DNA of 64,000 nt from Hyalangium versicolor (GTDB taxonomy: Bacteria; Myxococcota; Myxococcia; Myxococcales; Myxococcaceae), in the NCBI RefSeq assembly GCF_020103695.1, contig NZ_JAHXBF010000015.1:295892-359891 (forward strand). Reading direction: 5' to 3'. The translations under genes were made by a program, and so were the position numbers. The stretch's first letter is position 1. Every line of letters begins with the position of its first letter. The notes beneath the pieces are model-generated. The model ran no database searches, was not told where the DNA came from, and worked only from the letters and a program-made list of their open reading frames with translations. Positions 23,623 through 32,334 of the stretch are shown here, piece after piece.

Positions 23623-25437
23623 TCAGGGCGCTCCTTTGCCGATGCCCTTGATGATGGGCACGGAGAGCAGGAGCAGGAGGAGCACTCCCACCAGCCAGTA
23701 CGCCCAGGTGCTATCTGGCGCAGGTGCCTTCGCGCGCTCTGCGGCAAGGCGGGAGCTCTCCACGGCGCTGGCAAAGCGCGCGGGGTTGAAGAACAGGGGC
23801 TTCAACTGCTCCAGCCGAGGCGCTGCCGCCTGCTCATGGAGCCGCTCGTTGATGCGCTGCACGAGGCGCTCCAGAGCTGCGTCCACCTGCGCATCCGGAG
23901 GTCTGGACAGGATCAACTCCGAGAGCCCGGCGAGTTCCCTCCACGTCGGATCCCACACCGAGAACCAGTTCTGGGAGCACGCCCGGAGGTACGACTGCAC
24001 GAGCCAGCCGGTTTGCTCCGCGCTCGCATGCGCCTGGGCCAGGCGGAGCACGGCGAGTTGCTCACGCCGCTGACGCATGGCATCCGCAGCACTCACGGTC
24101 GGCTTGTCCAGGAGGGCGGTCAGCTCGGCCATGGCCTGCTGGAACTGCTCCTGATGCCGCGCCTGGGCGCTCTGGGACAGAGCGTGCGCCAGAACCGCGA
24201 CGTCCGCGCCCGGAGCCACCTCCAGGCCACGAGTGGCCTTGCGCAGTGCTGGCAGCGCGCTCCGGCGCCGAGCCTGGAGCAGCTCCACCGCCAGCGGGTC
24301 GGCGCTGCGCAGAGGCTCCTGTAGTGTGGCCAGCAGGGCCGGCACCACCACCGCATCTGGCAGTGCGGCGATACAGCCCCTGCCCTTTCCGCCGTCCAAT
24401 CCCAGCGCGGAGAGTGCCACCAGCAACCGCACCGCCAGGGCATCGCCGCCCCGACACAGAATCTCGAGGACCGGCGCCGCCGAGTCTCCGCGAAGCCCCG
24501 CCACCCGCGAGCCCGTCATGGGCCAGGCCTGATCCAGCATCTCCCGGGCGTGCTGGCGCAGCCGCTCATCGCCCGCATAGGCGGCCCTCACCAGCCCGCG
24601 AACCGCGTCGTCCACGGCGAGCGTGCCGAGCGCAACAGCCACCACCTCCCGCACCTCGGAACGGGGGAACGCCTGGGGCACCGCGCTCTCGGGGAAGGAC
24701 TTCCGGAGGGCTTCCACCCGCAGGGAGGCCTCCTGGTATGCCGCCTCGCGGGTGAGCGCCTCGAGCAGCACGGGCACCGCGTCCTCGCGGCCCACCTCAC
24801 CCAGCGCATACAACGCGAGCAGCGGTGCCAGCGTCCAAGCGCGCTCACCCGCAGGGCCTGCCTTCACCTCCGCGGCAAAGTCTCGAGCGAGCGGCTCACG
24901 GGCGGCGGCTGACAGGACGTCTCCCTCGGAGTACCTGAGAGCGGTCACCTGGTCGACCGGCCCCTCCGAAGCGGCGAGTTGGAGAAGCAGCGAGGCGCCA
25001 GGCCACCTTTCGAACCCGTAGCGGGAGAGGCCTACGTCAAAGGCCCGGGCCGACTCGTGCTCTCCGAGCGGTATATCGACAGTGATGGGAGCTCGGCTCC
25101 GGGGTGGGAACGTCCCCCAGTCGGAGACCTGGCGCCTGTTCGAGAGGCGGTCCTGGGAGTCTCCGGAGAAGACCTCGAATTCCAGCGGCCATACGGCCTC
25201 CGCGAGCGTGTTCTCCACCTCCACGGTCAGCGCCAGGACCGGGTAGGACTCATAATAGCGGTGAACCTTCCTCCTCCGCGTCGTGACTTCGCCGGTGACA
25301 CTCCGGATGACCACAAGGCCTCGCTCCCGCTGCAACAACAGGGGCGGCCCCAGCTCGAGACGGTCGCTGATCATGGAGGCCGCGCCAGGGCACGGGAGCA
25401 AGGCAACGACGGCCAAGAGGGCGACCCAACACCGCAT
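23623..25437 (-). CDS. HEAT-like repeat protein with signal peptide and C-terminal membrane anchor
   Basis: 604 residues. The N-terminus MRCWVALLAVVALLPCPGAA is a signal peptide. A beta-rich region of about 140 residues follows, then a long helical region with HEAT-like units: LAPLLALYALGEVGREDAVP, VREVVAVALGTLAVDDAVRG, VVVPALLATLQEPL. A hydrophobic helix near the end (WAYWLVGVLLLLLLSVPI) followed by a short basic tail anchors it, so most of the protein should face the periplasm. HEAT repeats usually form protein-binding solenoids; no catalytic motif is seen. The small-ORF operon starts 58 bp downstream on the same strand. Function unknown. Confidence 0.75.
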   Translation of the reverse strand: MRCWVALLAVVALLPCPGAASMISDRLELGPPLLLQRERGLVVIRSVTGEVTTRRRKVHRYYESYPVLALTVEVENTLAEAVWPLEFEVFSGDSQDRLSNRRQVSDWGTFPPRSRAPITVDIPLGEHESARAFDVGLSRYGFERWPGASLLLQLAASEGPVDQVTALRYSEGDVLSAAAREPLARDFAAEVKAGPAGERAWTLAPLLALYALGEVGREDAVPVLLEALTREAAYQEASLRVEALRKSFPESAVPQAFPRSEVREVVAVALGTLAVDDAVRGLVRAAYAGDERLRQHAREMLDQAWPMTGSRVAGLRGDSAAPVLEILCRGGDALAVRLLVALSALGLDGGKGRGCIAALPDAVVVPALLATLQEPLRSADPLAVELLQARRRSALPALRKATRGLEVAPGADVAVLAHALSQSAQARHQEQFQQAMAELTALLDKPTVSAADAMRQRREQLAVLRLAQAHASAEQTGWLVQSYLRACSQNWFSVWDPTWRELAGLSELILSRPPDAQVDAALERLVQRINERLHEQAAAPRLEQLKPLFFNPARFASAVESSRLAAERAKAPAPDSTWAYWLVGVLLLLLLSVPIIKGIGKGAP

Positions 25438-25596
25438 GGCGAGAACCTACCCGACTTTCTGTCGCCTGACGTGTCAGTGACACGCCAGTGACAGGTCATG
25501 GGCCTGCAAACACACGTCGATGAAGTTCCCAGGGGGCTCTGGAGCGCGGAATGGTTCGTGCATTGGAGCCCGAGCCCACCCACCAGGAGACCCAAC

Positions 25597-26502
25597 GTGA
25601 CACGCACCCGGTTGTTTCATCCACTCACCTTGGCGCTGCTGCTGCTGGCCCCCGCGATGGAGGCCCGCGCACAGAAGTCGATGGGGCAGACGATTCCCGC
25701 CCCCACCGAGTCCAAGCCTCTGGCGCCCTGGGAGCGCCTGAGCATCGACGAGAAGCCAACCACCGTCCAGGTCCGGCGCTCCGCGGACTCCAAGCCCGTC
25801 CCGATGGTCATCGTGAAGAGAGGCAACCTGGCCATCACGGAAGGGGACATGGTTGTGGGCGAGCACGGCAAGACGCTGACCGGTGTCATCTCGATGGAGA
25901 ATGCCATCCGGAATCCGCAGATGAAGTGGCCCATGGTCAACGGAAAGGTCGTCGTCCCCTACGAGGTCGCTGCCGGAGTTCCGCGCCAGCAAGTCCAGGC
26001 CCTCCAGGCCGCCGTTGCGGAGTTCTCACAGAAGACATGCATCCAATTCGTCCCGCGCACCTCCAAGGACAGGAATTATGTCAGCGTGTTCCAGGGAGAC
26101 GGCTGCTACTCCTATGTCGGTTGTGTCCAGCAGGGAAAGCAGGAGCTGAGCCTGGGACAGGGCTGTGAGTTCAAGGGCACCGCCGTGCACGAACTCATGC
26201 ACGCGCTGGGCTTCTACCATGAGCAGAGCCGCCCCGACCGAGACCAGTACATCACCGTGAATTTCCAGAACGTCGAGTCGGGGCTGGAGGATCAGTTCGA
26301 CGTCTGCCAGGACTGCACGACGCAGGACATTCCTTATGAGTACGACTCCATCATGCATTATGGGGCCCAAGCCTTCACGAAGAACGGAAAGGCCACCATG
26401 GTGCCCAAGAAGGCGGGTGCGAAAGTCGTGGAGCCCTATGACAAGCCGGGTCTCACGGCGCTCGATGTGAAGAAGATCCACAAGCTGTATGGGTGCAAGT
26501 AA
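25597..26502 (+). CDS. Astacin-family (M12A) zinc metalloprotease, secreted
   Basis: The start is GTG 25597, with AGGAGA 7 nt upstream, giving MTRTRLFHPLTLALLLLAPA, a signal peptide; the frame is open 33 codons further but has no such context. The mature part has a prodomain of about 85 residues and the astacin catalytic domain. The zinc-binding motif HELMHALGFYHEQSRPDRD supplies three His ligands and the catalytic Glu, and SIMHYG is the Met-turn with the fifth-ligand Tyr. The N-terminal strand WPMVNGKVVVPYEV and paired cysteines (CIQFV, CYSYVGC, C-terminal YGCK) are typical. It is about 301 residues with no C-terminal accessory domains. It is probably an extracellular protease used in prey or protein degradation. 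Confidence 0.93.
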   Translation: MTRTRLFHPLTLALLLLAPAMEARAQKSMGQTIPAPTESKPLAPWERLSIDEKPTTVQVRRSADSKPVPMVIVKRGNLAITEGDMVVGEHGKTLTGVISMENAIRNPQMKWPMVNGKVVVPYEVAAGVPRQQVQALQAAVAEFSQKTCIQFVPRTSKDRNYVSVFQGDGCYSYVGCVQQGKQELSLGQGCEFKGTAVHELMHALGFYHEQSRPDRDQYITVNFQNVESGLEDQFDVCQDCTTQDIPYEYDSIMHYGAQAFTKNGKATMVPKKAGAKVVEPYDKPGLTALDVKKIHKLYGCK

Positions 26503-26604
26503 CAAAGGATGCGCGGCCCTCGGCAAGAGCCGAGTGATCCAAGCGCTCACGCAGCGCACCAGCAGCCTGCTCTCGACGGCGCCCGCGTGATATGCTGCGG
26601 CACC

Positions 26605-27495
26605 ATGGCAGAGATGAAGAGAGCCGAGGATTTCGACCAGGACCTGCTCATCCTGTTCGATGCGTACGTGCACGGCGACATCGATCGCCGCGGATTTCTC
26701 GAGAAGGCGGCGCGCTTTGCCGCCGGCGGAGTCACCGCCACCATGCTGCTGGGCATGCTGTCGCCGAGGTTCGCCGAAGCGCAGCAGGTGCCGAAGGACG
26801 ACGCACGGCTGAAGACGGAGTACGCCGAGTACGAGTCGCCGAAGGGCTACGGCAAGATGCGGGGCTACCTGGCGCGCCCAGCGAAAGCCACGGGCAAGCT
26901 GCCCGCGATCCTCGTCATCCACGAGAACCGCGGCCTCAATCCGCACATCGAGGACATCACGCGGCGGCTGGCGCTGGAGAACTTCATGGCGTTCGCGCCC
27001 GACGCGCTCTTCCCTCTGGGCGGCTACCCTGGCACCGAAGATGACGCGCGTGCGCTCTTCCCGAAGCTGGACCAGGCGAAGACGCAGGAAGACTTCGTCG
27101 CGGCCGTCCAGTGGCTGATGAAGCGGCCGGACTCGACCGGCAAGGTCGGCGTGGTCGGTTTCTGCTACGGCGGCGCCATGGCGAACATCCTCGCGACGCG
27201 CGTACCCAAGCTCGCGGCAGCCGTGCCCTTCTACGGCACCTCACCAGCGCCTGAAGAGGCAGCGAAGATCAAAGCCCCGCTGCTGCTCCACTTCGCCGAG
27301 AATGACGCGCGCGTCAACACGAGCTTCCCTCCGTACGAGGCGGCGCTGAAGGCGAACAAGGTGCATTACCAGGCCTTCACGTATCCGGGAACCCAGCACG
27401 GCTTCAACAACGACACGACACCGCGCTACAACCCCGAAGCCGCGAAGCTCGCCTGGACACGCACGCTGGAGTTCTTCAACAAGTACCTGCGCTGA
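26605..27495 (+). CDS. Dienelactone hydrolase-family protein
   Basis: About 296 residues from ATG 26605 (MAEMKRAEDFDQDLLILFDA); ATG 26614 is an alternative. Residues 1-60 hold a conserved leader typical of a subgroup of these hydrolases, with a weak hydrophobic stretch AAGGVTATMLLGMLSPRFAEA after DRRGFLEKAARF that may be a Tat-like export signal. The alpha/beta-hydrolase core follows: ILVIHENRGLNPHIEDI, the nucleophile motif VGFCYGG with cysteine, the acid in FAENDARV and the histidine in GTQHGFNN. This Cys-Asp-His triad is that of dienelactone hydrolases, which open lactone rings in aromatic breakdown, though many act on other esters. The ring-cleaving dioxygenase lies 5 kb upstream but is not co-transcribed. 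Confidence 0.9.
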   Translation: MAEMKRAEDFDQDLLILFDAYVHGDIDRRGFLEKAARFAAGGVTATMLLGMLSPRFAEAQQVPKDDARLKTEYAEYESPKGYGKMRGYLARPAKATGKLPAILVIHENRGLNPHIEDITRRLALENFMAFAPDALFPLGGYPGTEDDARALFPKLDQAKTQEDFVAAVQWLMKRPDSTGKVGVVGFCYGGAMANILATRVPKLAAAVPFYGTSPAPEEAAKIKAPLLLHFAENDARVNTSFPPYEAALKANKVHYQAFTYPGTQHGFNNDTTPRYNPEAAKLAWTRTLEFFNKYLR

Positions 27496-27496
27496 C

Positions 27497-27541
27497 TCAG
27501 GGCTGATTCGGCTCAGCCCCAATGCCCTTGAACGGATTGAG
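27497..27541 (-). pseudogene. C-terminal relic of a second copy of the 28271-29341 lipoprotein
   Basis: The minus strand reads LNPFKGIGAEPNQP followed by TGA, matching the end of the lipoprotein at 28271-29341 (FNPFKGIGADPNQP). At the DNA level about 47 bp match with few differences. No further similarity was seen upstream, so only the tail of a former tandem copy survives, between the dienelactone hydrolase gene and the next lipoprotein. Confidence 0.8.
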
Positions 27542-27574
27542 CGAGGAGGACCCTCGACTGATTCGCGGGGAAGA

Positions 27575-28165
27575 TTATTTCGGCCGGGCAGCGAGGTACG
27601 CGTCCGTCTGGGATTCGAGGTTGTGGGCCACGGAAGGGGACACCCTCGAGAGGATCTGCCATTCCAGCGCCAGGTCCCGCATGAGCACCGGACGGGCATA
27701 GGAGAGAGGGTCGCCCTTGAACATCTTCTGCTCGCCCGTCCTGTCATCCTTCACGGGAGAGGCGGGATGGGGTCGGGTCCGGCCGATGGTGGTGTAGGTG
27801 AGGCGGTACGCGTTCAGCACGAAGCGGCCGTCTCCGAGCTGCTTCCCCATGACGAAGCACCGCTCTCGGACGGCCCCGATGTCGAGGCTCTGGTCGAACT
27901 TCGCCTGCCACGAGGTGCGGACATAGAAGGGGTCCGTACTCTCGATGATGAGATACCCCTGCTCCTCGAGAACCTCGCGCGCCGCATCCAGGACCTGCTC
28001 GGGGGGAAGCCGATAGGCAACATGGGCGGCACTGCGCTCGAGCAGGCTCTGGCGCTCGGAGGTGGTGGCACAGCCAGTCCCCCCGAGGATCAACAGACCG
28101 AGCAGTACCCCCGAGAGCAGCACCCGGGTTCGCGTTCCCTCTGACAGCCGGCATGCAGCGAGCAC
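27575..28165 (-). CDS. Hypothetical lipoprotein
   Basis: GTG 28165 is chosen because AGGAGG lies 5 nt upstream; the frame is open to an ATG at 28225. The signal RVLLSGVLLGLLILGGTGC ends in a lipobox, so the mature 165-residue protein is lipid-anchored. The body (YRLPPEQVLDAAREVLEEQG, then YLIIESTDPFYVRTSWQAKF) alternates helices and strands and ends NLESQTDAYLAARPK. It resembles proteins of the outer-membrane lipoprotein type with a BamC/DUF-like fold, but I cannot name a family. It sits between two relics/copies of another lipoprotein gene and on the same strand. Function unknown. Confidence 0.7.
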   Translation of the reverse strand: MLAACRLSEGTRTRVLLSGVLLGLLILGGTGCATTSERQSLLERSAAHVAYRLPPEQVLDAAREVLEEQGYLIIESTDPFYVRTSWQAKFDQSLDIGAVRERCFVMGKQLGDGRFVLNAYRLTYTTIGRTRPHPASPVKDDRTGEQKMFKGDPLSYARPVLMRDLALEWQILSRVSPSVAHNLESQTDAYLAARPK

Positions 28166-28270
28166 CCCGTCCTCCTGACGTGCATGAAGCGGATCGCTTC
28201 TCGAACGTCCTGGCCGGCCCGGCATATCGATTCACCGGGAGTGCGCACCCTGCCCACACCGCGCACTGGC

Positions 28271-29341
28271 TCAGGGCTGGTTCGGATCGGCCCCGATGCC
28301 CTTGAACGGATTGAACGTGTACGTCGTGGAGAACGACGCGGACGGGCTGAAGTAGTAGGCCGCGAGCTTCGCGGGATCAAAGGCGATCTCCCCGCGCAGG
28401 ATGGGGCCGTCGTTCTGGTCATCCCAGCCCCACGGCGCGTTCGCCGAGTTCGTGCCGCAGTTGCCCGCGATGAGGCCACAGCCACCGCTGGTGTCGCCCA
28501 GGAACGTGCCGTCGGAGGCGAACAGCGAGGAGAGGCTCCGGCGCTGCCACAGCCCCTCGGAGCCGTAGAGGTCGATGAGCTTGTAGCGCACATCCGAGTC
28601 CGTGGGCGACGAGGGCTCCTCGGCGGTGCTCAGCGAGGGGTAGTACTTCACCCCGTCCCCGACGATGTCCACGGCCGGCCACGCCTTGAGCCCGTGGCCC
28701 TTGGCCTCCTGGGCGGTGATGGGGTGCGCCACGTTCTCGAACTGGGCGAGCGACAGCGTGCCGTCCACCGTCTCCGTCCCCGAGCCGAGCGGGCTGCCCG
28801 TCGGCACGAACGAGTAGAAGTCCTTGTGGGCCACCGTCACCGCGCCGAGGAGCTGCCCATATTCACTGCCGTCGCGCTGCACGATGAGCAGCACGCCCTC
28901 GCCGTCGTTCTCGTGCTCCGTGTCGAAGATGGAGTCGGACCAGTCGCGCGGGTGGAAGTACGTGTAGAGCAGGTACCAGTGCGTACTCGTCTCCACCACC
29001 GACTGGTACGCATGAGCGGTGAGCGCCCGCCCGGACGTGTTGTCCCAGTTGTTCGCGCCGTTCCAGTCGCCGTCGAAGTCCACGCGGGTGAGGTAGTCGG
29101 ACTTGCCGCCCAGGGCGTGCGATCCCGTCTGGTCCACATCCTGGTAGTGGATGGGCGCCCACCGCTTGGTGAGCGCGGCCCGCGCCGCCGTCGAGCCCAC
29201 GCCGTTCAGCAGGGGGCTCTTCGACATGCCGAGCGAGTCTTCGTCCATCACGCCCTCTCCGCACGCGGAGAGCAGCAGCAAGGAAGCGGTGGCGACAGCT
29301 GTGGCGAGAACCTCTGGGGAACGACGAATGGAGCGAATCAA
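28271..29341 (-). CDS. Secreted hypothetical lipoprotein with APIHYQD-type domain
   Basis: No ATG is available; TTG 29341 gives a compact lipoprotein signal (IRRSPEVLATAVATASLLLL, then SACG), and a TTG at 29401 is the alternative. The mature part has RWAPIHYQDVDQTGSHALGG, THWYLLYTYFHPRDW and EHENDGEGVLLIVQRDGS. This region resembles secreted proteins with a Vps62/necrosis-inducing-like beta fold, in which conserved His/Asp/Glu bind a metal, but this similarity is tentative. It ends FNPFKGIGADPNQP; an identical-looking tail lies as a relic at 27497-27541, so the gene was once duplicated. Two conserved cysteines near the end (GGCGLIAGNCG) may form a disulphide. Function unknown. Confidence 0.72.
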   Translation of the reverse strand: MIRSIRRSPEVLATAVATASLLLLSACGEGVMDEDSLGMSKSPLLNGVGSTAARAALTKRWAPIHYQDVDQTGSHALGGKSDYLTRVDFDGDWNGANNWDNTSGRALTAHAYQSVVETSTHWYLLYTYFHPRDWSDSIFDTEHENDGEGVLLIVQRDGSEYGQLLGAVTVAHKDFYSFVPTGSPLGSGTETVDGTLSLAQFENVAHPITAQEAKGHGLKAWPAVDIVGDGVKYYPSLSTAEEPSSPTDSDVRYKLIDLYGSEGLWQRRSLSSLFASDGTFLGDTSGGCGLIAGNCGTNSANAPWGWDDQNDGPILRGEIAFDPAKLAAYYFSPSASFSTTYTFNPFKGIGADPNQP

Positions 29342-29442
29342 ATGCCCTGCCTTTCTGGGGGAGGGCAAATCAAACGCGTTCCTGCAAGCCTTGTGAAGCA
29401 AGTTCTAGGAGAACTTCTCGTAAAAACAGGCTCACGAGCAAC

Positions 29443-29610
29443 TCACGGACTGAGATACTTCAAGTGGCTACGGCTGATGTTCGCGTAGGTGATGTGCGGT
29501 CTGCCCGCCGCGTCCAACGCCAGGGATGTGTTGAAGATGACCGGACTCGTAGGGCCCAGGTTGATGATCTCCCATCCCGTGCCCGTCCATTTCGCATACT
29601 TCAAGAGGAA
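29443..29610 (-). pseudogene. Relic of a secreted repeat protein (LKYA...DAAGRPHI repeats)
   Basis: The minus strand from 29610 to the TGA at 29443 reads LLKYAKWTGTGWEIINLGPT, then FNTSLALDAAGRPHITYANI and LKYLSP. This is the pattern of secreted myxobacterial and other bacterial proteins built of units with LDxxGxPHIxYxxxxxxLKYA. Only one and a half units remain, an in-frame stop closes the upstream side and no start exists. The relic occupies most of the gap between the lipoprotein and Nudix genes. Confidence 0.7.
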
Positions 29611-29734
29611 TCAGGCTACCGAGACGGAGAGGTTTCATAGAGGCGAAATGCTAGCCAGAACCCCTGACACCCCTTTCCAGCCCTCTCCGCGCAATTCTTG
29701 CCATGAACCTAACACTCATCTCGAGACGAGGGCT

Positions 29735-30202
29735 TCACATCCTTCTGCCGAAAGGCGTCCCTTCGGCCGTGATCATCGACATCGGCACCACTGGCGCCCC
29801 GTTGAGGACCGATTCGAACACCTCGAGGACCTCGAACCCGCGTAGTGGCAGTGTCCGCAGCTCCGCCAGCGTCACCCACCGCGCCTGCAACGAGTGCTCG
29901 TCGGCCGTCGTCTTCGGTGCCTTCGCCCCACTTGGCCGCGCGACGTAGAACACCCGCACTCGCGAGTAGTCCGGCAGCGGCGTGTGTTCGATCCGCAGCA
30001 CCCCGGTCAGCTCGACCTCCACACCTGTCTCTTCCAACACCTCGCGGCGCGCCCCGTCCGCGAGCGTCTCCCCGAGCTCGACCCGCCCCGCTGGCAGATA
30101 CCACCGCTGCCCGTGCTTGCGCTCCTGCACGACGAGGAACCGGTCCTCGTCGCGGACCACCACCAGCGCGAAGTACCACGATGGAATCGCCTCTTTCGTC
30201 AT
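29735..30202 (-). CDS. Nudix hydrolase
   Basis: A 155-residue cytoplasmic enzyme starting MTKEAIPSWYFALVVVRDED. The Nudix box GRVELGETLADGARREVLEE followed by TGV matches GX5EX7REUXEEXGU exactly, giving the Mg-binding glutamates. The N-terminal strand RFLVVQERKHGQRWYLPAG and the C-terminal helix ARWVTLAELRTLPLRGFEV complete the fold. Family members hydrolyse nucleoside diphosphates linked to another moiety; the substrate here cannot be told. The gene is alone on the minus strand, 30 bp downstream of the SDR gene, with which it may be co-transcribed. Confidence 0.94.
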   Translation of the reverse strand: MTKEAIPSWYFALVVVRDEDRFLVVQERKHGQRWYLPAGRVELGETLADGARREVLEETGVEVELTGVLRIEHTPLPDYSRVRVFYVARPSGAKAPKTTADEHSLQARWVTLAELRTLPLRGFEVLEVFESVLNGAPVVPMSMITAEGTPFGRRM

Positions 30203-30232
30203 GCCTCCACCATAGTCCGTCCGAAGGCAGGC

Positions 30233-31069
30233 TCAGGCCTTCGCATCGAACCCGTCGGTCGAGACCGCGAGCGTGCGCCATGCGGCGACTTCCTCGGCGA
30301 CCTGCCGGTTCTTGGCCTCGATGCGCGCCAGCGTGTCACTGCCCAGGGGCAGCCGCAGGGGCGGGTTGGAAGCATCCACCAGCGCGAGGAAGGCCTTGGC
30401 CAGCTTGGCGGGATTGCCCGGCTGCGCGTGGTTGAGCTCACCCGCGACCGTGCGCGTGACGCCAGACGTGGCGGCGTAGTCGGCGATCGGCCGGGCCACG
30501 GAGAGCGACTGCCCGTCGAGGAAGTCCGTGCGGAAGAAGCCGGGCTCCACGACGGTCGCCTTGATGCCCAGGGGGGCGAGCTCGGCGGCCAGGGCTTCCG
30601 TGAGGCCCTCCACCGCGAACTTGGTGGCGCAGTAGACGCCCCAGCCGGGGTAGGCGCCGTAGCCTCCCACCGAGGAGACGTTGATGACATGCCCCGAGCG
30701 CTGGCGGCGCATGTGCGGCAGCACCGCGCGGGTGACAGCCAACAGTCCGAACACGTTGGTGGAGAAGACGCTCTCGACCTCCTTCGCGCTGGCCTCCTCG
30801 ACGGCGCTGAGCAGACCGTAGCCCGCGTTGTTCACCAGGATGTCGATGCGGCCGAAGCGCTGGATGGCTGCCTCGACGGCCGCATGGATCTGCTCCTCGC
30901 GGGTGACGTCGAGCCGGACGGCGAGCAGCCGCGGGTGGTCTCCGAACTTCGCCTGAAGGCCCTGCGGATCACGAGCCGTGGCCACGACGGCGTCGCCCGC
31001 GGCGAGGACCTCGGCAGTGATGAGGGCACCGAAACCACGAGAAGCTCCAGTAATGAACCAGGTACGCAT
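30233..31069 (-). CDS. Short-chain dehydrogenase/reductase (oxidoreductase)
   Basis: 278 residues from ATG 31069 (MRTWFITGASRGFGALITAE); the frame is open 33 codons more, but the TGxxxGxG motif should lie near the N-terminus. Classical SDR features are present: TGASRGFG for NAD(P)H binding, DVTREEQ, ILVNNAG, the catalytic Ser in INVSSVGGYGA, and YCATK with Tyr and Lys. The C-terminal part has EPGFFRTDF, common to SDRs often annotated as ketoreductases. It is divergent from a LysR gene that starts 123 bp away, a common arrangement in which the regulator controls the reductase. The Nudix gene follows 30 bp downstream. Substrate unknown. Confidence 0.94.
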   Translation of the reverse strand: MRTWFITGASRGFGALITAEVLAAGDAVVATARDPQGLQAKFGDHPRLLAVRLDVTREEQIHAAVEAAIQRFGRIDILVNNAGYGLLSAVEEASAKEVESVFSTNVFGLLAVTRAVLPHMRRQRSGHVINVSSVGGYGAYPGWGVYCATKFAVEGLTEALAAELAPLGIKATVVEPGFFRTDFLDGQSLSVARPIADYAATSGVTRTVAGELNHAQPGNPAKLAKAFLALVDASNPPLRLPLGSDTLARIEAKNRQVAEEVAAWRTLAVSTDGFDAKA

Positions 31070-31192
31070 GATGAGACTTCCTTTCCAGAAGGCCGCCGGA
31101 CGGGTTCGTCGGCTGGCAAAAGCAAGGTAGCGGGAGGCTTCTGATGAGTGAATCTCTTGAATCTTCACCGAGCTGATGAGTTCATCTCAGCA

Positions 31193-32098
31193 ATGAAGCG
31201 AATCGATCCCGCGGCCCTCTCGCCCTTCCTGGCCATCGCGACCCACCGCAGCTTTCGCCGGGCGGCGGTGGAGCTGGGGGTATCGCCCTCCGCGCTGAGC
31301 CACTCGCTGCAGGGCATTGAGGAGCGCCTGGGGGTGCGGCTGGTGAATCGCACCACGCGCAGCGTCGCCCTCACGGAGGCCGGCGAGCGGCTCTTCGCGC
31401 GCATCCGCCCGGCCTTTCGAGACATCAGCGATGCGCTCGAGGACCTGAACGCCTTCCGAGGCCAACCGATGGGGACGTTGCGCATCAACGCGGCCCGGCA
31501 GTCGTCGCAGCTGGCGCTCATGCCCGTGGTGACGCGATTTCTCCGAGCCTATCCGGACGTGCGCGTCGAGATGAGGGTGGACGACGCACTGAGCGACATC
31601 GTCTCGGAGGGGTTCGATGCCGGGGTGCGCTTCGGCGAGAGCATCGCCGCGGACATGCTCGCGGTTCCGATTGGCCCGCGGCAGAGGTCCGCCGTCGTCG
31701 GGTCGCCGGAATACTTCTCGCGCCATGCCATGCCCAGGACGCCGCATGAGCTGCGCGAGCTGCCCTGCATCCGCTTCCGATTTCTCAGCGGAGTCCTCTA
31801 TCGCTGGGAGTTCGAGCGGGACAGCGAAGAGGTGGTGATCGAAGTCGATGGTCCCCTGACCCTCAGCGATCAGGGCCTCATGGTGGATGCGGCGCTGGCG
31901 GGGGTGGGTCTGGCGTATGTCTTCGAGGCGCAGGTGAGCACGCTGCTCGCAGAGGGCCTCCTGGTGAGGGCACTCGAGGACTGGTGCCCGTCCTATCCCG
32001 GCTTCTTCCTCTACTACCCCAGTCGCCGTCAGCTCCCGACGGCGCTGCGAGCCTTCGTTGATTTCGTGAAGGCCGCGGCATCATCGGGAGACAGTTGA
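31193..32098 (+). CDS. LysR-family transcriptional regulator
   Basis: 301 residues from ATG 31193 (MKRIDPAALSPFLAIATHRS); an upstream in-frame start at 31148 is less likely because LysR homology begins at the chosen site. The HTH reads FRRAAVELGVSPSALSHSLQ, and the linker helix and effector domain follow (TLRINAARQSSQLALMPVVT, then FDAGVRFGESIAADMLAVPI), typical of the branch that controls oxidoreductases. It is divergently transcribed from the SDR at 30233-31069 with a 123-bp intergenic region, so autoregulation and control of that SDR are likely. Confidence 0.94.
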   Translation: MKRIDPAALSPFLAIATHRSFRRAAVELGVSPSALSHSLQGIEERLGVRLVNRTTRSVALTEAGERLFARIRPAFRDISDALEDLNAFRGQPMGTLRINAARQSSQLALMPVVTRFLRAYPDVRVEMRVDDALSDIVSEGFDAGVRFGESIAADMLAVPIGPRQRSAVVGSPEYFSRHAMPRTPHELRELPCIRFRFLSGVLYRWEFERDSEEVVIEVDGPLTLSDQGLMVDAALAGVGLAYVFEAQVSTLLAEGLLVRALEDWCPSYPGFFLYYPSRRQLPTALRAFVDFVKAAASSGDS

Positions 32099-32334
32099 GC
32101 GGCAGGACCCGCCAGGAAGAGACGGTCTGGGAACTCAGCCGAAGCAGGATGGCTGCGGGCTGGCATGAAACGTAGTGAGAATGGCGGCGCATATTCGCGC
32201 CGTGTAAGCACAAAGTCCAATTGCGATGACCCGGCATTCTGGGTAGGGGTGACCGCGCGCTGACGTGGCCTGGCACCTCCTCTGGTTGCTGGCCGCCTGG
32301 GTCTTTCCCCAGCATGAACTCAGCGCCACATCGC

